NCBI RefSeq assembly: GCF_946221145.1
Contig: NZ_CAMIOH010000082.1
Location: 1-12,613, forward strand
Length of the DNA: 12,613 nt
Source: an uncultured Paracoccus sp.
GTDB lineage: Bacteria > Pseudomonadota > Alphaproteobacteria > Rhodobacterales > Rhodobacteraceae
Direction: 5' to 3'
Made by a program: the position numbers and the translations under genes. This document shows positions 6,620 through 12,613 of the stretch, piece after piece (the stretch's first letter is position 1; each line of letters starts with the position of its first letter). The notes under the pieces were generated by a model that saw only the letters and a program-made list of their open reading frames with translations, was not told the DNA's origin and did not search any database.

Positions 6620-7668
6620 GCCCAGGTGTCGCCCACGGTGAAACCCTGTGGAAAGGGATCGTCATGGTCCAGGACGATGGTGTTCAGGCCATAGATCCAG
6701 CTTGTGCCGGACACCTCCGGGACCACCGCGGCGCGTCCGCCCAGGGCCGTTTCCTGGACCAGCCGCCCGGTATAGATATTGCCCAGGATGCCCTGGTGGC
6801 GGAAGGCCCGATCCAGCGGCAGTTCGCCCTTGGCATGCAGCACCGCCATCTTGGCGCAGGTGCCGGTGCCGCAGGGGCAGCGGTCGATCGCGCCGGTCCA
6901 GGTCGCCGGATCGTCCCAGGAAAATTCGCCCGAGGCCATGGTGACGGCGTTCTTCCAGTCGGCGTTCGGATCGTCCGACGGCCCGGACAATTGCGAGATG
7001 GTGATGCCGACGCCCGGGTAATCGGGATGATCGACCGGCAACTGCTCGATCGCCGCCTGCCGGATCATCGACGAGATGCGCGCGATTTCCCGGCCATGGC
7101 CGGGAATCAGGTCAAGTCCCGGGAACTGGCGGACATCGGCAATCACATAGAACATCCCGCCCCAACCCACATCGACGCGAACCTTTCCCAGATGCGGCAC
7201 GTCGATGACCGCGTCCAGATGCGCGGCGAAGGCGGGAACATTGCGGAAGGTGACGGCCCGGACCTTGCCGCCCTGGCATTCGGCGCGCACCCGGATCAGG
7301 CCTGCCGGCGCCTCCAGCACCAGGTCCGTGACGGGTTCCTGCATCGGCAGCAGACCCATTTCCAGCAGAACCGTCACGACCGAGATGGTATTGCCGCCCG
7401 ACATGACCGGATATTCGATCTGTTCCAGGATGACATAGCCTGCCTGCGCCTCGGGGTGCGACGGCGGGACCAGGATGTTGCAGCAATGGGCCGAATAGCC
7501 GCGCGGTTCGCGCAGCAGCATCTTGCGCAGCCCGTCGTCATGGGCTTCCAGCCACTTCATCTTTTCATGGACGGAATTGCCGGGAATATGCGGGATGCCG
7601 CCGGTGATGACGCGCATCGGCGTTCCGGCATGGGTATCGACGGCATGGATCATGCGCTTGAACGCCAT
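6616..7668 (-). CDS. Proline racemase-superfamily enzyme, Ser/Cys type: probable trans-3-hydroxy-L-proline dehydratase or 4-hydroxyproline 2-epimerase
   Basis: The 350-residue protein has the family layout: RMIHAVDTHAGTPMRVITGG at the N-terminus and two half-site loops holding the acid/base pair. The first loop reads PVMSGGNTI with Ser90 where proline racemase and 4-hydroxyproline epimerase have Cys. The second reads DRCPCGTGTCAK with Cys266 intact. From what I recall of the superfamily, Ser/Cys members dehydrate trans-3-hydroxy-L-proline to 1-pyrroline-2-carboxylate, some also epimerising 4-hydroxyproline, whereas Cys/Cys members epimerise. The neighbouring pyrroline-reductase-like gene fits the dehydratase reading. 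Start is ATG at 7668 with GAGG five bases upstream. It is probably last in a - strand unit with the binding protein and the demethylase. Confidence 0.85.
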   Translation of the reverse strand: MAFKRMIHAVDTHAGTPMRVITGGIPHIPGNSVHEKMKWLEAHDDGLRKMLLREPRGYSAHCCNILVPPSHPEAQAGYVILEQIEYPVMSGGNTISVVTVLLEMGLLPMQEPVTDLVLEAPAGLIRVRAECQGGKVRAVTFRNVPAFAAHLDAVIDVPHLGKVRVDVGWGGMFYVIADVRQFPGLDLIPGHGREIARISSMIRQAAIEQLPVDHPDYPGVGITISQLSGPSDDPNADWKNAVTMASGEFSWDDPATWTGAIDRCPCGTGTCAKMAVLHAKGELPLDRAFRHQGILGNIYTGRLVQETALGGRAAVVPEVSGTSWIYGLNTIVLDHDDPFPQGFTVGDTWA

Positions 7669-7706
7669 GAGGGCCTCGGGTGATGTCGGGGGATGGGACA
7701 GGGGGT

Positions 7707-7731
7707 GGTTCGCCCGGCGTCCGGGCGAACC
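7707..7731 (-). terminator. Strong hairpin between the binding-protein and racemase-family genes
   Basis: A perfect inverted repeat has arms GGTTCGCCCGG and CCGGGCGAACC (11 bp) around CGT. Read on the - strand it starts 12 nt past the stop of the binding-protein gene and lies about 40 nt before the next start. No T-run follows on that strand. It may be a partial terminator or a stabiliser of upstream mRNA, which would give more binding protein than enzyme. Confidence 0.65.
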
Positions 7732-7743
7732 GTCCGGGCGGGC

Positions 7744-8748
7744 CTACAGCGCGGCCTGGACCTTCTCGGCGATCTCGGCGGGCACCCATTGGGACCACAG
7801 ATCCTTGTTTTCCTCAAGGAAATGCAACGCGCCCTCTTCTCCGGTGGCCTGGTTCTCGGTCTGCCAGGACATCAGCTTGCCCACCGTGTCGTTGCTCCAG
7901 CCGCGGATGTTGAAATAGTCCATCACGGCGGGGCTGGTGCGGTCGGCAAAGGCCTTGGTGACGACGGTCATCACCGTATCGACCGGCCAGGCGGTAACCT
8001 TGGGATCGGCGCAGTCGATATTGGTGATGCAGCGTTTCCATTCGGCCGGATCATGCGGCGCATTGGCCTCCAGCATCACCATGTCGTATTTGCCCAGCAA
8101 CGCGGTCGGCGCCCAGTAATAGGTAATGAAGCCTTCGCCGCGTTCATAGGCCCGCGCGATGGCGCCATCCAGTCCGGCGGCCGAACCGGGACTCATCAGC
8201 GTGAAGCCCTTGGCCTCGGCGTCATAGGCCTTGTACAGCTGGTTGGTCACGACCGTCGCGCCCCAGCCTTCGGCGCCGTTGAAGATCACGCCCTTGGCGG
8301 GATCCTCGGGGTCGGGGAACAGTTCGGGATGGGCCAGGGCATCCTCGACCGTCTTGATGTCGGGATGGGCGTCGGCCAGGTATTTCGGGATCCACCATCC
8401 CTGCACGCCGCCATCGGGCAGCGCCTTGGAGCCGAAGACGATCTTGCCCTCGGCGATGCCCCGCGGGACGATTTCGGGCAGCAGGTCCACCCAGGTCTCG
8501 GACGACACGTCGGGATCGCCCTTTTCCACCATCGAGGTGGTGGTGGGCACGGTATCGCCGGGAACCGTCTCGACATCGCAGTCATAGCCATTTTCCAGGA
8601 TGAACTTGTCCACCTGCGCCAGCACCTCGGCGCTCTGGACATTGTGCAGCACCAGCGTCACGTCGCCGCAGTCCTGGGCGCTGGCGGCACCGGCCAGCCC
8701 CAGGCATCCGGCGATCAGGCTTGTCGTCATCAGCAGTCTTGTCATCAT
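7744..8748 (-). CDS. Glycine betaine/proline betaine-type ABC substrate-binding protein (OpuAC/ProX family)
   Basis: The 334-residue protein begins with MMTRLLMTTSLIAG and a second hydrophobic stretch ending ASA|QD, a typical Sec signal peptide cleaved near residue 25. IAGC at residues 12-15 resembles a lipobox, but the later signal peptidase I site looks better. The mature part fits the quaternary-amine binding family, with TWVDLLPEIV, WWIPKYL, NGAEGWGATVVTNQLY, TYYWAPTALLGKYDMVML and WPVDTVMTVV; the tryptophan and tyrosine residues in these would form the aromatic cage for a trimethyl- or dimethyl-ammonium group. AGGGA (8755-8759 in reverse) supports the start at 8748, or ATG at 8745. The open frame extends upstream to 8952, but that would bury the signal peptide. 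No cognate permease or ATPase of the OpuA/ProU type lies in the window. I infer a betaine ligand such as proline betaine. Confidence 0.88.
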   Translation of the reverse strand: MMTRLLMTTSLIAGCLGLAGAASAQDCGDVTLVLHNVQSAEVLAQVDKFILENGYDCDVETVPGDTVPTTTSMVEKGDPDVSSETWVDLLPEIVPRGIAEGKIVFGSKALPDGGVQGWWIPKYLADAHPDIKTVEDALAHPELFPDPEDPAKGVIFNGAEGWGATVVTNQLYKAYDAEAKGFTLMSPGSAAGLDGAIARAYERGEGFITYYWAPTALLGKYDMVMLEANAPHDPAEWKRCITNIDCADPKVTAWPVDTVMTVVTKAFADRTSPAVMDYFNIRGWSNDTVGKLMSWQTENQATGEEGALHFLEENKDLWSQWVPAEIAEKVQAAL

Positions 8749-8955
8749 GCAGTTTCCCTGTTGCTTGCGGCTTTGATCGGGGCAGGGCGCCGCCTTTGTC
8801 CTGCCGTCCTGATCGGGAAGCCGGGGGGCGCTTTGCCCCCCGCACCGCCCGAGGGTATTCGTGCAAAGAAGAAGCAACCCGTTGCCGCCCCGCGCGACGG
8901 GGGCGATCAGGTCGCGGGCGATGCCCCGGTCGAGAAGGGCCAGGATCGCCATCGT
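8749..8955 (-). other. Intergenic stretch with an in-frame, stop-free extension
   Basis: The 207 bp between the demethylase stop and the binding-protein start contain no stop codon in the frame shared by both genes. An ATG at 8952-8950, three bases after the demethylase TGA and preceded by AAGGA about ten bases away, opens MAILALLDRGIARDLIAPVA, whose codons mostly end in G or C. After about 25 codons the frame enters the repeat hairpin at 8820-8874. I do not recognise the peptide. It may be a small coupled ORF, a gene remnant cut by the repeat, or chance in GC-rich DNA. Confidence 0.35.
8820..8874. repeat. Rhodobacteral intergenic GC hairpin element
   Basis: The stem CGGGGGGC/GCCCCCCG (8822-8829 and 8835-8842) with loop GCTTT is followed on the + strand by CCCGAGGGTATT and AAAGAAGAAG. 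This hairpin-plus-tail layout matches a dispersed intergenic element I recall from Rhodobacteraceae genomes, often found at operon ends. Between two - strand genes it could end or attenuate transcription from the demethylase or protect its 3' end. Confidence 0.6.
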
Positions 8956-10992
8956 TCAGATGTCCTTGACCAGCCGCAGCGCGTCATAGATCGCCGCATG
9001 GGTGTTGCGCGCAGCCACCGCGTCGCCGATGCGGAACAGCCGGAAGCGCCCCGTGTCGTTCTTGCGGATGGTTTGCGGCCCGCCGGTGGTCAGGGCGTCG
9101 TAATCGACCTCGCCCAGGTTGGAGGACAGGGCCTTGAGGTCGAAATACAGCTCGTCCAGGGGGCGGGTGCCGTGGTTGACCACCACCTGATCGACGATCC
9201 GGTCACGGGTGACGCCGCCATAATCGCTGCCCAGCGTGGCCCGCAGCTGGTTGCCTTCGCGGGCGACCGATTGCAGGCGCCAGGTCACCGTGAAGGTGGT
9301 GTCCTGTTTTTGCAGGCTGCGCATATAGGGGACCAGGTTCATCGCCATCACCTCGGGCGCAAAGGCGCGGTCGGGGGTGACGATTTCCACGCGCGCACCT
9401 GTCGCGGCGATCAGATCGGCGGCCTGCAGCGCGGCATGGTCGCCCGCGTCGTCATAGATCAGCACATTCTGGCCCGGCTTCACGTCGCCCGACAGGATGT
9501 CCCAGGCCGAACAGACCAGATCGTCACCCGCGTCCAGAACCTGGGTATGGGGCAGACCGCCGGTGGCGATGATCACCTCGTCCGGGTTGGTGGCCAGCAC
9601 GTCGTCGCTGTCGGCAAAGGTGTTGAAGTTGAAGGTGACGCCCTTTTTGTCGCACATCGCCTGCCGCCAGGCGATGATCGAGATCATCTCGCGCCGCCGT
9701 TCCTGCAGGGCGGTCAGGCGGATCTGGCCGCCGGGCTGGTCGGCGGCCTCGAAGACCGTGACCGAATGGCCGCGTTCGGCGGCGACGCGCGCGGCTTCCA
9801 TTCCGGCGGGCCCGGCGCCGACGATGGTCACGCGCTTGGCGGTCGCGGCGGGAGGGATGGCGTGGGGCATGGTTTCCTCGCGCCCCGTCGCGGCATTATG
9901 CAGGCAGAAGGCCAGCCCGCCCTGATAGATGCGGTCCAGGCAGTAATTCGCGCCGACGCAGGGGCGGATGTCGTCCTCGCGTCCCTCGACGATCTTGCGG
10001 ACCAGATGCGGGTCGGCCATGTGGGCACGGGTCATGCCCACCATGTCCACCAGCCCGGCCGCAATGGCGTGGCGTGCGGTCGGCACGTCGGGGATCTTGG
10101 CGGCGTGGAAGGTGGGGAAGTTGGTGGCCTTGCGGATCTGGCCCGCAAAGTCCAGATGCGGCGCATTGCGCATCCCCTGGACCGGGATCACGTCGGTCAG
10201 CCCGGCATCGGTGTCGATATGGCCGCGCACCACGTTCAGGAAATCGACCAGCCCGCTGTCCTTCAGCTTTTGCGAGATGGCGATGCCGTCGGCCGTGTCG
10301 AACCCGCCCGGCAGGCATTCGTCGCCGGTATAGCGGACGCCCAGGATGAAATCCTCGCCGCAGCGGTCGCGGATGCCGCGCAGGATGTCAAAGGTGAAGC
10401 GCAGCCGGTTGTCCAGCGAACCGCCATAGGGGCCGTCCAGGTCGTTGGTCAGCGGCGACCAGAACTGGTCCATCAGATGGCCATAGGCCTGCAATTCCAG
10501 CCCGTCCAGGCCTGCCGCCTTCATCCGTTCTGCGGCATCGACGTAATCGCCGATGATCCGCTGGATGTCCCAATCCTCCATCTTCTTGGGAAAGGATCGG
10601 TGGGCGGCTTCGCGTTCGTGGCTGGGCGACACCACCGGCAGCCAGTCGGCCTTGTCCCAGCGGGTGCGGCGTCCCAGATGGGTCAGCTGGATCATCACGG
10701 CGCAGCCATGGTCGTGGCATTCATCGGTCAGCTTTTTCATCCAGCCGACGACCTCGTCCTTCCAGGCCAGGATATTGTTGAACACCGGCGGGCTGTCGCG
10801 GGATACCGATGCCGACCCTGCCGTCATGGTCAGCGCGACCCCGGCCCTGGCGCGTTCGACGTGATAGGCACGATAGCGGTCCTTGGGCATCCCGTCTTCG
10901 GGATAGGCCGGTTCATGGCTGGTGATCATGATCCGGTTTCGAAGCGTCAGGTGCTTCAGGTGATACGGCTGGAGAAGCGGGTCGTTCGACAT
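8956..10992 (-). CDS. FMN/FAD iron-sulfur N-demethylase, StcD/DgcA-like (probable N-methylproline demethylase)
   Basis: The 678-residue flavoprotein has the trimethylamine dehydrogenase/dienoyl-CoA reductase architecture. Residues 1 to about 335 form an old-yellow-enzyme TIM barrel (LKHLTLRNRIMITSH, then YGHLMDQFWSPLTND and YGGSLDNR near 170-196). An Fe-S segment covers 345-363. From about 386 an FAD/NAD-like domain opens with VTIVGAGPAGMEAA (GxGxxG at 392-397) and continues to the end. Relatives such as StcD in stachydrine degradation and DgcA in dimethylglycine degradation oxidatively remove N-methyl groups, passing electrons to an electron transfer flavoprotein. The betaine-type binding protein, racemase-family and ProC-like genes nearby favour N-methylproline as substrate; this is inference. 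The Fe-S segment reads CVGANYC...C, so the second of the four usual cysteines is Ala348. The start at 10992 follows only a weak GGGCAG site. TetR is divergent. Confidence 0.87.
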   Translation of the reverse strand: MSNDPLLQPYHLKHLTLRNRIMITSHEPAYPEDGMPKDRYRAYHVERARAGVALTMTAGSASVSRDSPPVFNNILAWKDEVVGWMKKLTDECHDHGCAVMIQLTHLGRRTRWDKADWLPVVSPSHEREAAHRSFPKKMEDWDIQRIIGDYVDAAERMKAAGLDGLELQAYGHLMDQFWSPLTNDLDGPYGGSLDNRLRFTFDILRGIRDRCGEDFILGVRYTGDECLPGGFDTADGIAISQKLKDSGLVDFLNVVRGHIDTDAGLTDVIPVQGMRNAPHLDFAGQIRKATNFPTFHAAKIPDVPTARHAIAAGLVDMVGMTRAHMADPHLVRKIVEGREDDIRPCVGANYCLDRIYQGGLAFCLHNAATGREETMPHAIPPAATAKRVTIVGAGPAGMEAARVAAERGHSVTVFEAADQPGGQIRLTALQERRREMISIIAWRQAMCDKKGVTFNFNTFADSDDVLATNPDEVIIATGGLPHTQVLDAGDDLVCSAWDILSGDVKPGQNVLIYDDAGDHAALQAADLIAATGARVEIVTPDRAFAPEVMAMNLVPYMRSLQKQDTTFTVTWRLQSVAREGNQLRATLGSDYGGVTRDRIVDQVVVNHGTRPLDELYFDLKALSSNLGEVDYDALTTGGPQTIRKNDTGRFRLFRIGDAVAARNTHAAIYDALRLVKDI

Positions 10993-11120
10993 GATCTGCC
11001 CAAGTCCGGTGGATATGTTGACGTATGGTTTCCTGAAATGTTCAGTTGTGTCAACTTAAAAATCATCTATGAACTGAAAGCGCCCAAAACTGCACGTCAT
11101 GCTTGTGAGAGGGGGCGCAA
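10993..11120. promoter_or_regulatory. Divergent promoter/operator region between demethylase and TetR genes
   Basis: This 128-bp gap is visibly richer in A/T than the genes around it. It holds the palindrome AGTTGTGTCAACT (11044-11056). Within it, TGTCAA at 11049-11054 reads TTGACA on the - strand, a consensus -35 facing the demethylase, although no good -10 follows. On the + strand TTGTGT (11046-11051) is 16 bp from TATGAA (11068-11073), a possible TetR promoter. Further inverted repeats are GTTGAC/GTCAAC (11017-11022, 11050-11055) and TTCAGTT/AACTGAA (11041-11047, 11072-11078). TetR proteins usually bind such palindromes next to their own gene. Confidence 0.5.
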
Positions 11121-11771
11121 TTGCTTAACCACGGGGCCATGGACCAGGCGAATGCACCGGAAAGCGGATGGCGCGGATCGCGCGAAGGTTGGCTGGAGGC
11201 CGGCTATCAGGCGCTGATCGACAGCGGCATCGACGCCGTGAAGATCCTGCCCCTGGCCAAGGGGCTGGGCCTGTCGCGGACCAGCTTCTATTGGTTCTTT
11301 CAGGATCGAGAGGCGCTGTTGGCGGCCTTGATCGACGGCTGGGAACAGCGCACGACCAAGCCGCTGGTGGATGCCACGACGCAATATGCCGAGAGCGTGT
11401 CCGAGGCGATGCTGAACGTCCTGACCTGCTTTCTGGGGGCGAATGTCTTTGATTCGCGGCTGGAATTCGCGGTCCGCAGCTGGGCCTTGCAGGACGAAGG
11501 CGTGGCCGCGCGGGTCCGTGCCGCCGACGAACTGCGGATCGAGGCGCTGACCCGGATGCTGTCGCGTTGGGGCCATGACAGCGCCGAGGCCGACGTGCGG
11601 GCGCGCACGATCTATCTGGTGCAGATCGGCTATATCTCGATGCAGCCCAAGGAAGACATCGAGACCCGGCTGCACCGCATTCCGCTCTACGTGAAGATCT
11701 ATTCCGGTCGAGAGGCCGAACCGCGCGAGATCGCCCGGTTCAACGCCGGGATTCGTCGCAGCCATAGCTGA
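11121..11771 (+). CDS. TetR/AcrR family transcriptional regulator
   Basis: The 216-residue protein has an N-terminal helix-turn-helix at about residues 22-70: EGWLEAGYQALIDSGIDAVKI, then LAKGLGLSRTSFYWFFQDRE with the recognition helix and the usual Y-x-x-F step. The remaining 140 or so residues would form the helical ligand-binding and dimer domain, which does not reveal its ligand. The start is uncertain: TTG at 11121 has AGAGGGGG at 11108-11115 at good spacing, while ATG at 11139 has only GGGG two bases away; I prefer the TTG. Placement divergent to the demethylase suggests that it controls the - strand genes, probably in response to a proline derivative. Repression or activation cannot be told from sequence. 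Confidence 0.9.
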   Translation: MLNHGAMDQANAPESGWRGSREGWLEAGYQALIDSGIDAVKILPLAKGLGLSRTSFYWFFQDREALLAALIDGWEQRTTKPLVDATTQYAESVSEAMLNVLTCFLGANVFDSRLEFAVRSWALQDEGVAARVRAADELRIEALTRMLSRWGHDSAEADVRARTIYLVQIGYISMQPKEDIETRLHRIPLYVKIYSGREAEPREIARFNAGIRRSHS

Positions 11772-12013
11772 AATGGTCGTTCGAATCGACTTTCCGGCGG
11801 CGGAAATGCCGCACGATGCGCGTGGACGATCCAGGCGCAGGGCGTAAGTGTTCAATAAAGGCATCCTTAGGTTCCATGGTGCATATAAAATGCTCTGTCA
11901 TGGACTTTATGATGACAGTCATGAACATTTTATTGTAAGCTGAAGATCGGGACAGTAGCGAATGACACAGGCCGGTCCGGCACGGGCGGGCATCCTGGGG
12001 TGAACAACGACAC
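11772..12013 (+). promoter_or_regulatory. AT-rich palindromic leader before the reductase gene
   Basis: This 242-bp gap has no supported gene. Near the TetR end a 6-bp inverted repeat TTTCCG-GCGG-CGGAAA (11791-11806) may be a weak terminator, without a T-run. At 11885-11933 lies a nested structure: ATAAAATG (11885-11892) pairs with CATTTTAT (11926-11933), and inside it CTGTCAT (11895-11901) pairs with ATGACAG (11912-11918). CAATAAA (11853-11859) and TTTATTG (11929-11935) are also complementary. The A/T content stands out sharply. It probably holds the promoter and operator for the downstream gene. Confidence 0.5.
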
Positions 12014-12613
12014 ATGCGGATCGGAATCATCGGTGCGACGGGATGGCTGGGATCGGCGCTTGGCGGCCGGTTGCTGTCGCTGGGTATCGCGGCGCCGCAC
12101 CGGCTGGTGGTCCTGAACCGCAGCGGGGCGCGGCCGGATTATCACGGCCACCCGGTCCGCTGGGCACGGGACGCGGCGGACCTGGCGGCGCTGGCGGACG
12201 TGATCGTCGTGTCGGTCAGGCCGCAGGATTGGCCCGCCTTGGCGCTGCGGGCCGAAGGCAGGCTGGTCCTGTCCTTCATGGCGGGCGTCCGGGCCGAACG
12301 GCTGCGGGCGTGTGGCGGGCGGATCGTGCGCGCCATGCCCAATGCGGCGGCGGACATCGGCCAATCGTGGTCGCCCTGGTGGGCGGATGCGGACGTGACC
12401 GATGCCGACCGGCTGGCAGTGACGGAGATCCTGTCGGCCATCGGCACCTCGGATCAGATCGCGCAGGAATCGCAGATCGACCTGATGACCGCGCTGCCCG
12501 GATCGGGCGCTGCCTATCCGGCGCTGATGGCCGTCGCCATGGCGCGCTTCATGACCGACAATGGCCTGCCGTCCGACATCGCCTGGCGCGCGGCCGAGGC
12601 TGCGGTCTGCGGC
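12014..12613 (+). CDS. Pyrroline-5-carboxylate reductase-like protein (partial, runs off the window)
   Basis: Two hundred codons are present, open to the right edge. The N-terminus MRIGIIGATGWLGSALGGRL is a Rossmann dinucleotide-binding fold, VIVVSVRPQDW and VLSFMAGV follow, RAMPNAAADIG matches the ProC RxMPN segment, and ALPGSGAAYPALMAVA matches the start of the ProC dimerisation domain (SGSGPAY). This family reduces a pyrroline carboxylate to L-proline with NAD(P)H. The glycine motif is GATGWLG, one residue longer than the usual ProC GxGxMG. Next to a putative 3-hydroxyproline dehydratase it could reduce 1-pyrroline-2-carboxylate instead of the 5-carboxylate; that is inference. The ribosome binding site is weak (GGGGTGA ending about 11 bases before ATG). 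Confidence 0.82.
   Translation, partial: MRIGIIGATGWLGSALGGRLLSLGIAAPHRLVVLNRSGARPDYHGHPVRWARDAADLAALADVIVVSVRPQDWPALALRAEGRLVLSFMAGVRAERLRACGGRIVRAMPNAAADIGQSWSPWWADADVTDADRLAVTEILSAIGTSDQIAQESQIDLMTALPGSGAAYPALMAVAMARFMTDNGLPSDIAWRAAEAAVCG

Noticed and set aside
7693..11217. A 1174-codon open frame on the + strand across the catabolic genes
   Set aside because: It is antisense to three well-recognised genes, has no family motifs and a His/Gly/Gln-rich composition typical of the shadow frame of GC-rich genes.
1..12613. CRISPR array, insertion sequence or phage genes
   Set aside because: No regularly spaced direct repeats, transposase or phage motifs were seen on either strand.

Overview
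The window is GC-rich (roughly two thirds G+C by eye), with strong G/C at third codon positions. It looks like an alphaproteobacterial chromosome, most likely Rhodobacteraceae and close to Paracoccus. The main grounds are the infA-maf-ribonuclease E/G-yacG-tRNA-Phe order, the RibBX-type riboflavin protein, and an intergenic GC hairpin followed by a CCCGAGG.TATT..AAGAAG-like tail, which I know from that family. No intergenic stretch exceeds 300 bases. The longest are 11772-12013 (242 bp), 8749-8955 (about 207 bp) and 2394-2584 (191 bp), and each is described below.

Region 1 (1-2393, + strand) is housekeeping. It holds the tail of an unidentified gene, translation factor IF-1, a Maf nucleotide pyrophosphatase, a short RNase E/G-family protein, the zinc protein YacG and tRNA-Phe(GAA). 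The genes are tightly packed: maf/ribonuclease and ribonuclease/yacG stop and start codons overlap.

Region 2 (2585-4174, +) is a riboflavin pair. It contains DHBP synthase fused to a degenerate cyclohydrolase II-like domain (RibBX type), then lumazine synthase.

Region 3 (4263-6610, +) is a three-gene ABC importer: an NMT1/SsuA-like binding protein, a permease and a compact ATPase. The genes overlap each other. The substrate is not evident.

Region 4 (6616-10992, - strand) runs towards lower coordinates as flavoprotein N-demethylase (StcD/DgcA-like), orphan glycine-betaine-type binding protein, then proline racemase-superfamily enzyme with a Ser/Cys active-site pair. A TetR regulator (11121-11771, +) is divergent from it, and a pyrroline-carboxylate-reductase-like gene (12014 to the window end, +) follows. 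I infer a catabolic locus for N-methylated and/or hydroxylated prolines: a betaine is captured by the binding protein, N-methylproline is demethylated to proline, hydroxyproline is dehydrated to a pyrroline carboxylate and reduced to proline, and all of this is under TetR control. The individual families are well supported, but the exact substrates are inferred.

The most unusual signals are: loss of one of the four expected Fe-S cysteines in the demethylase; a stop-free frame joining the demethylase stop to the binding-protein gene; a strong hairpin between the binding-protein and racemase-family genes; palindromes in the divergent TetR promoter region; and an AT-rich nested palindrome before the last gene.
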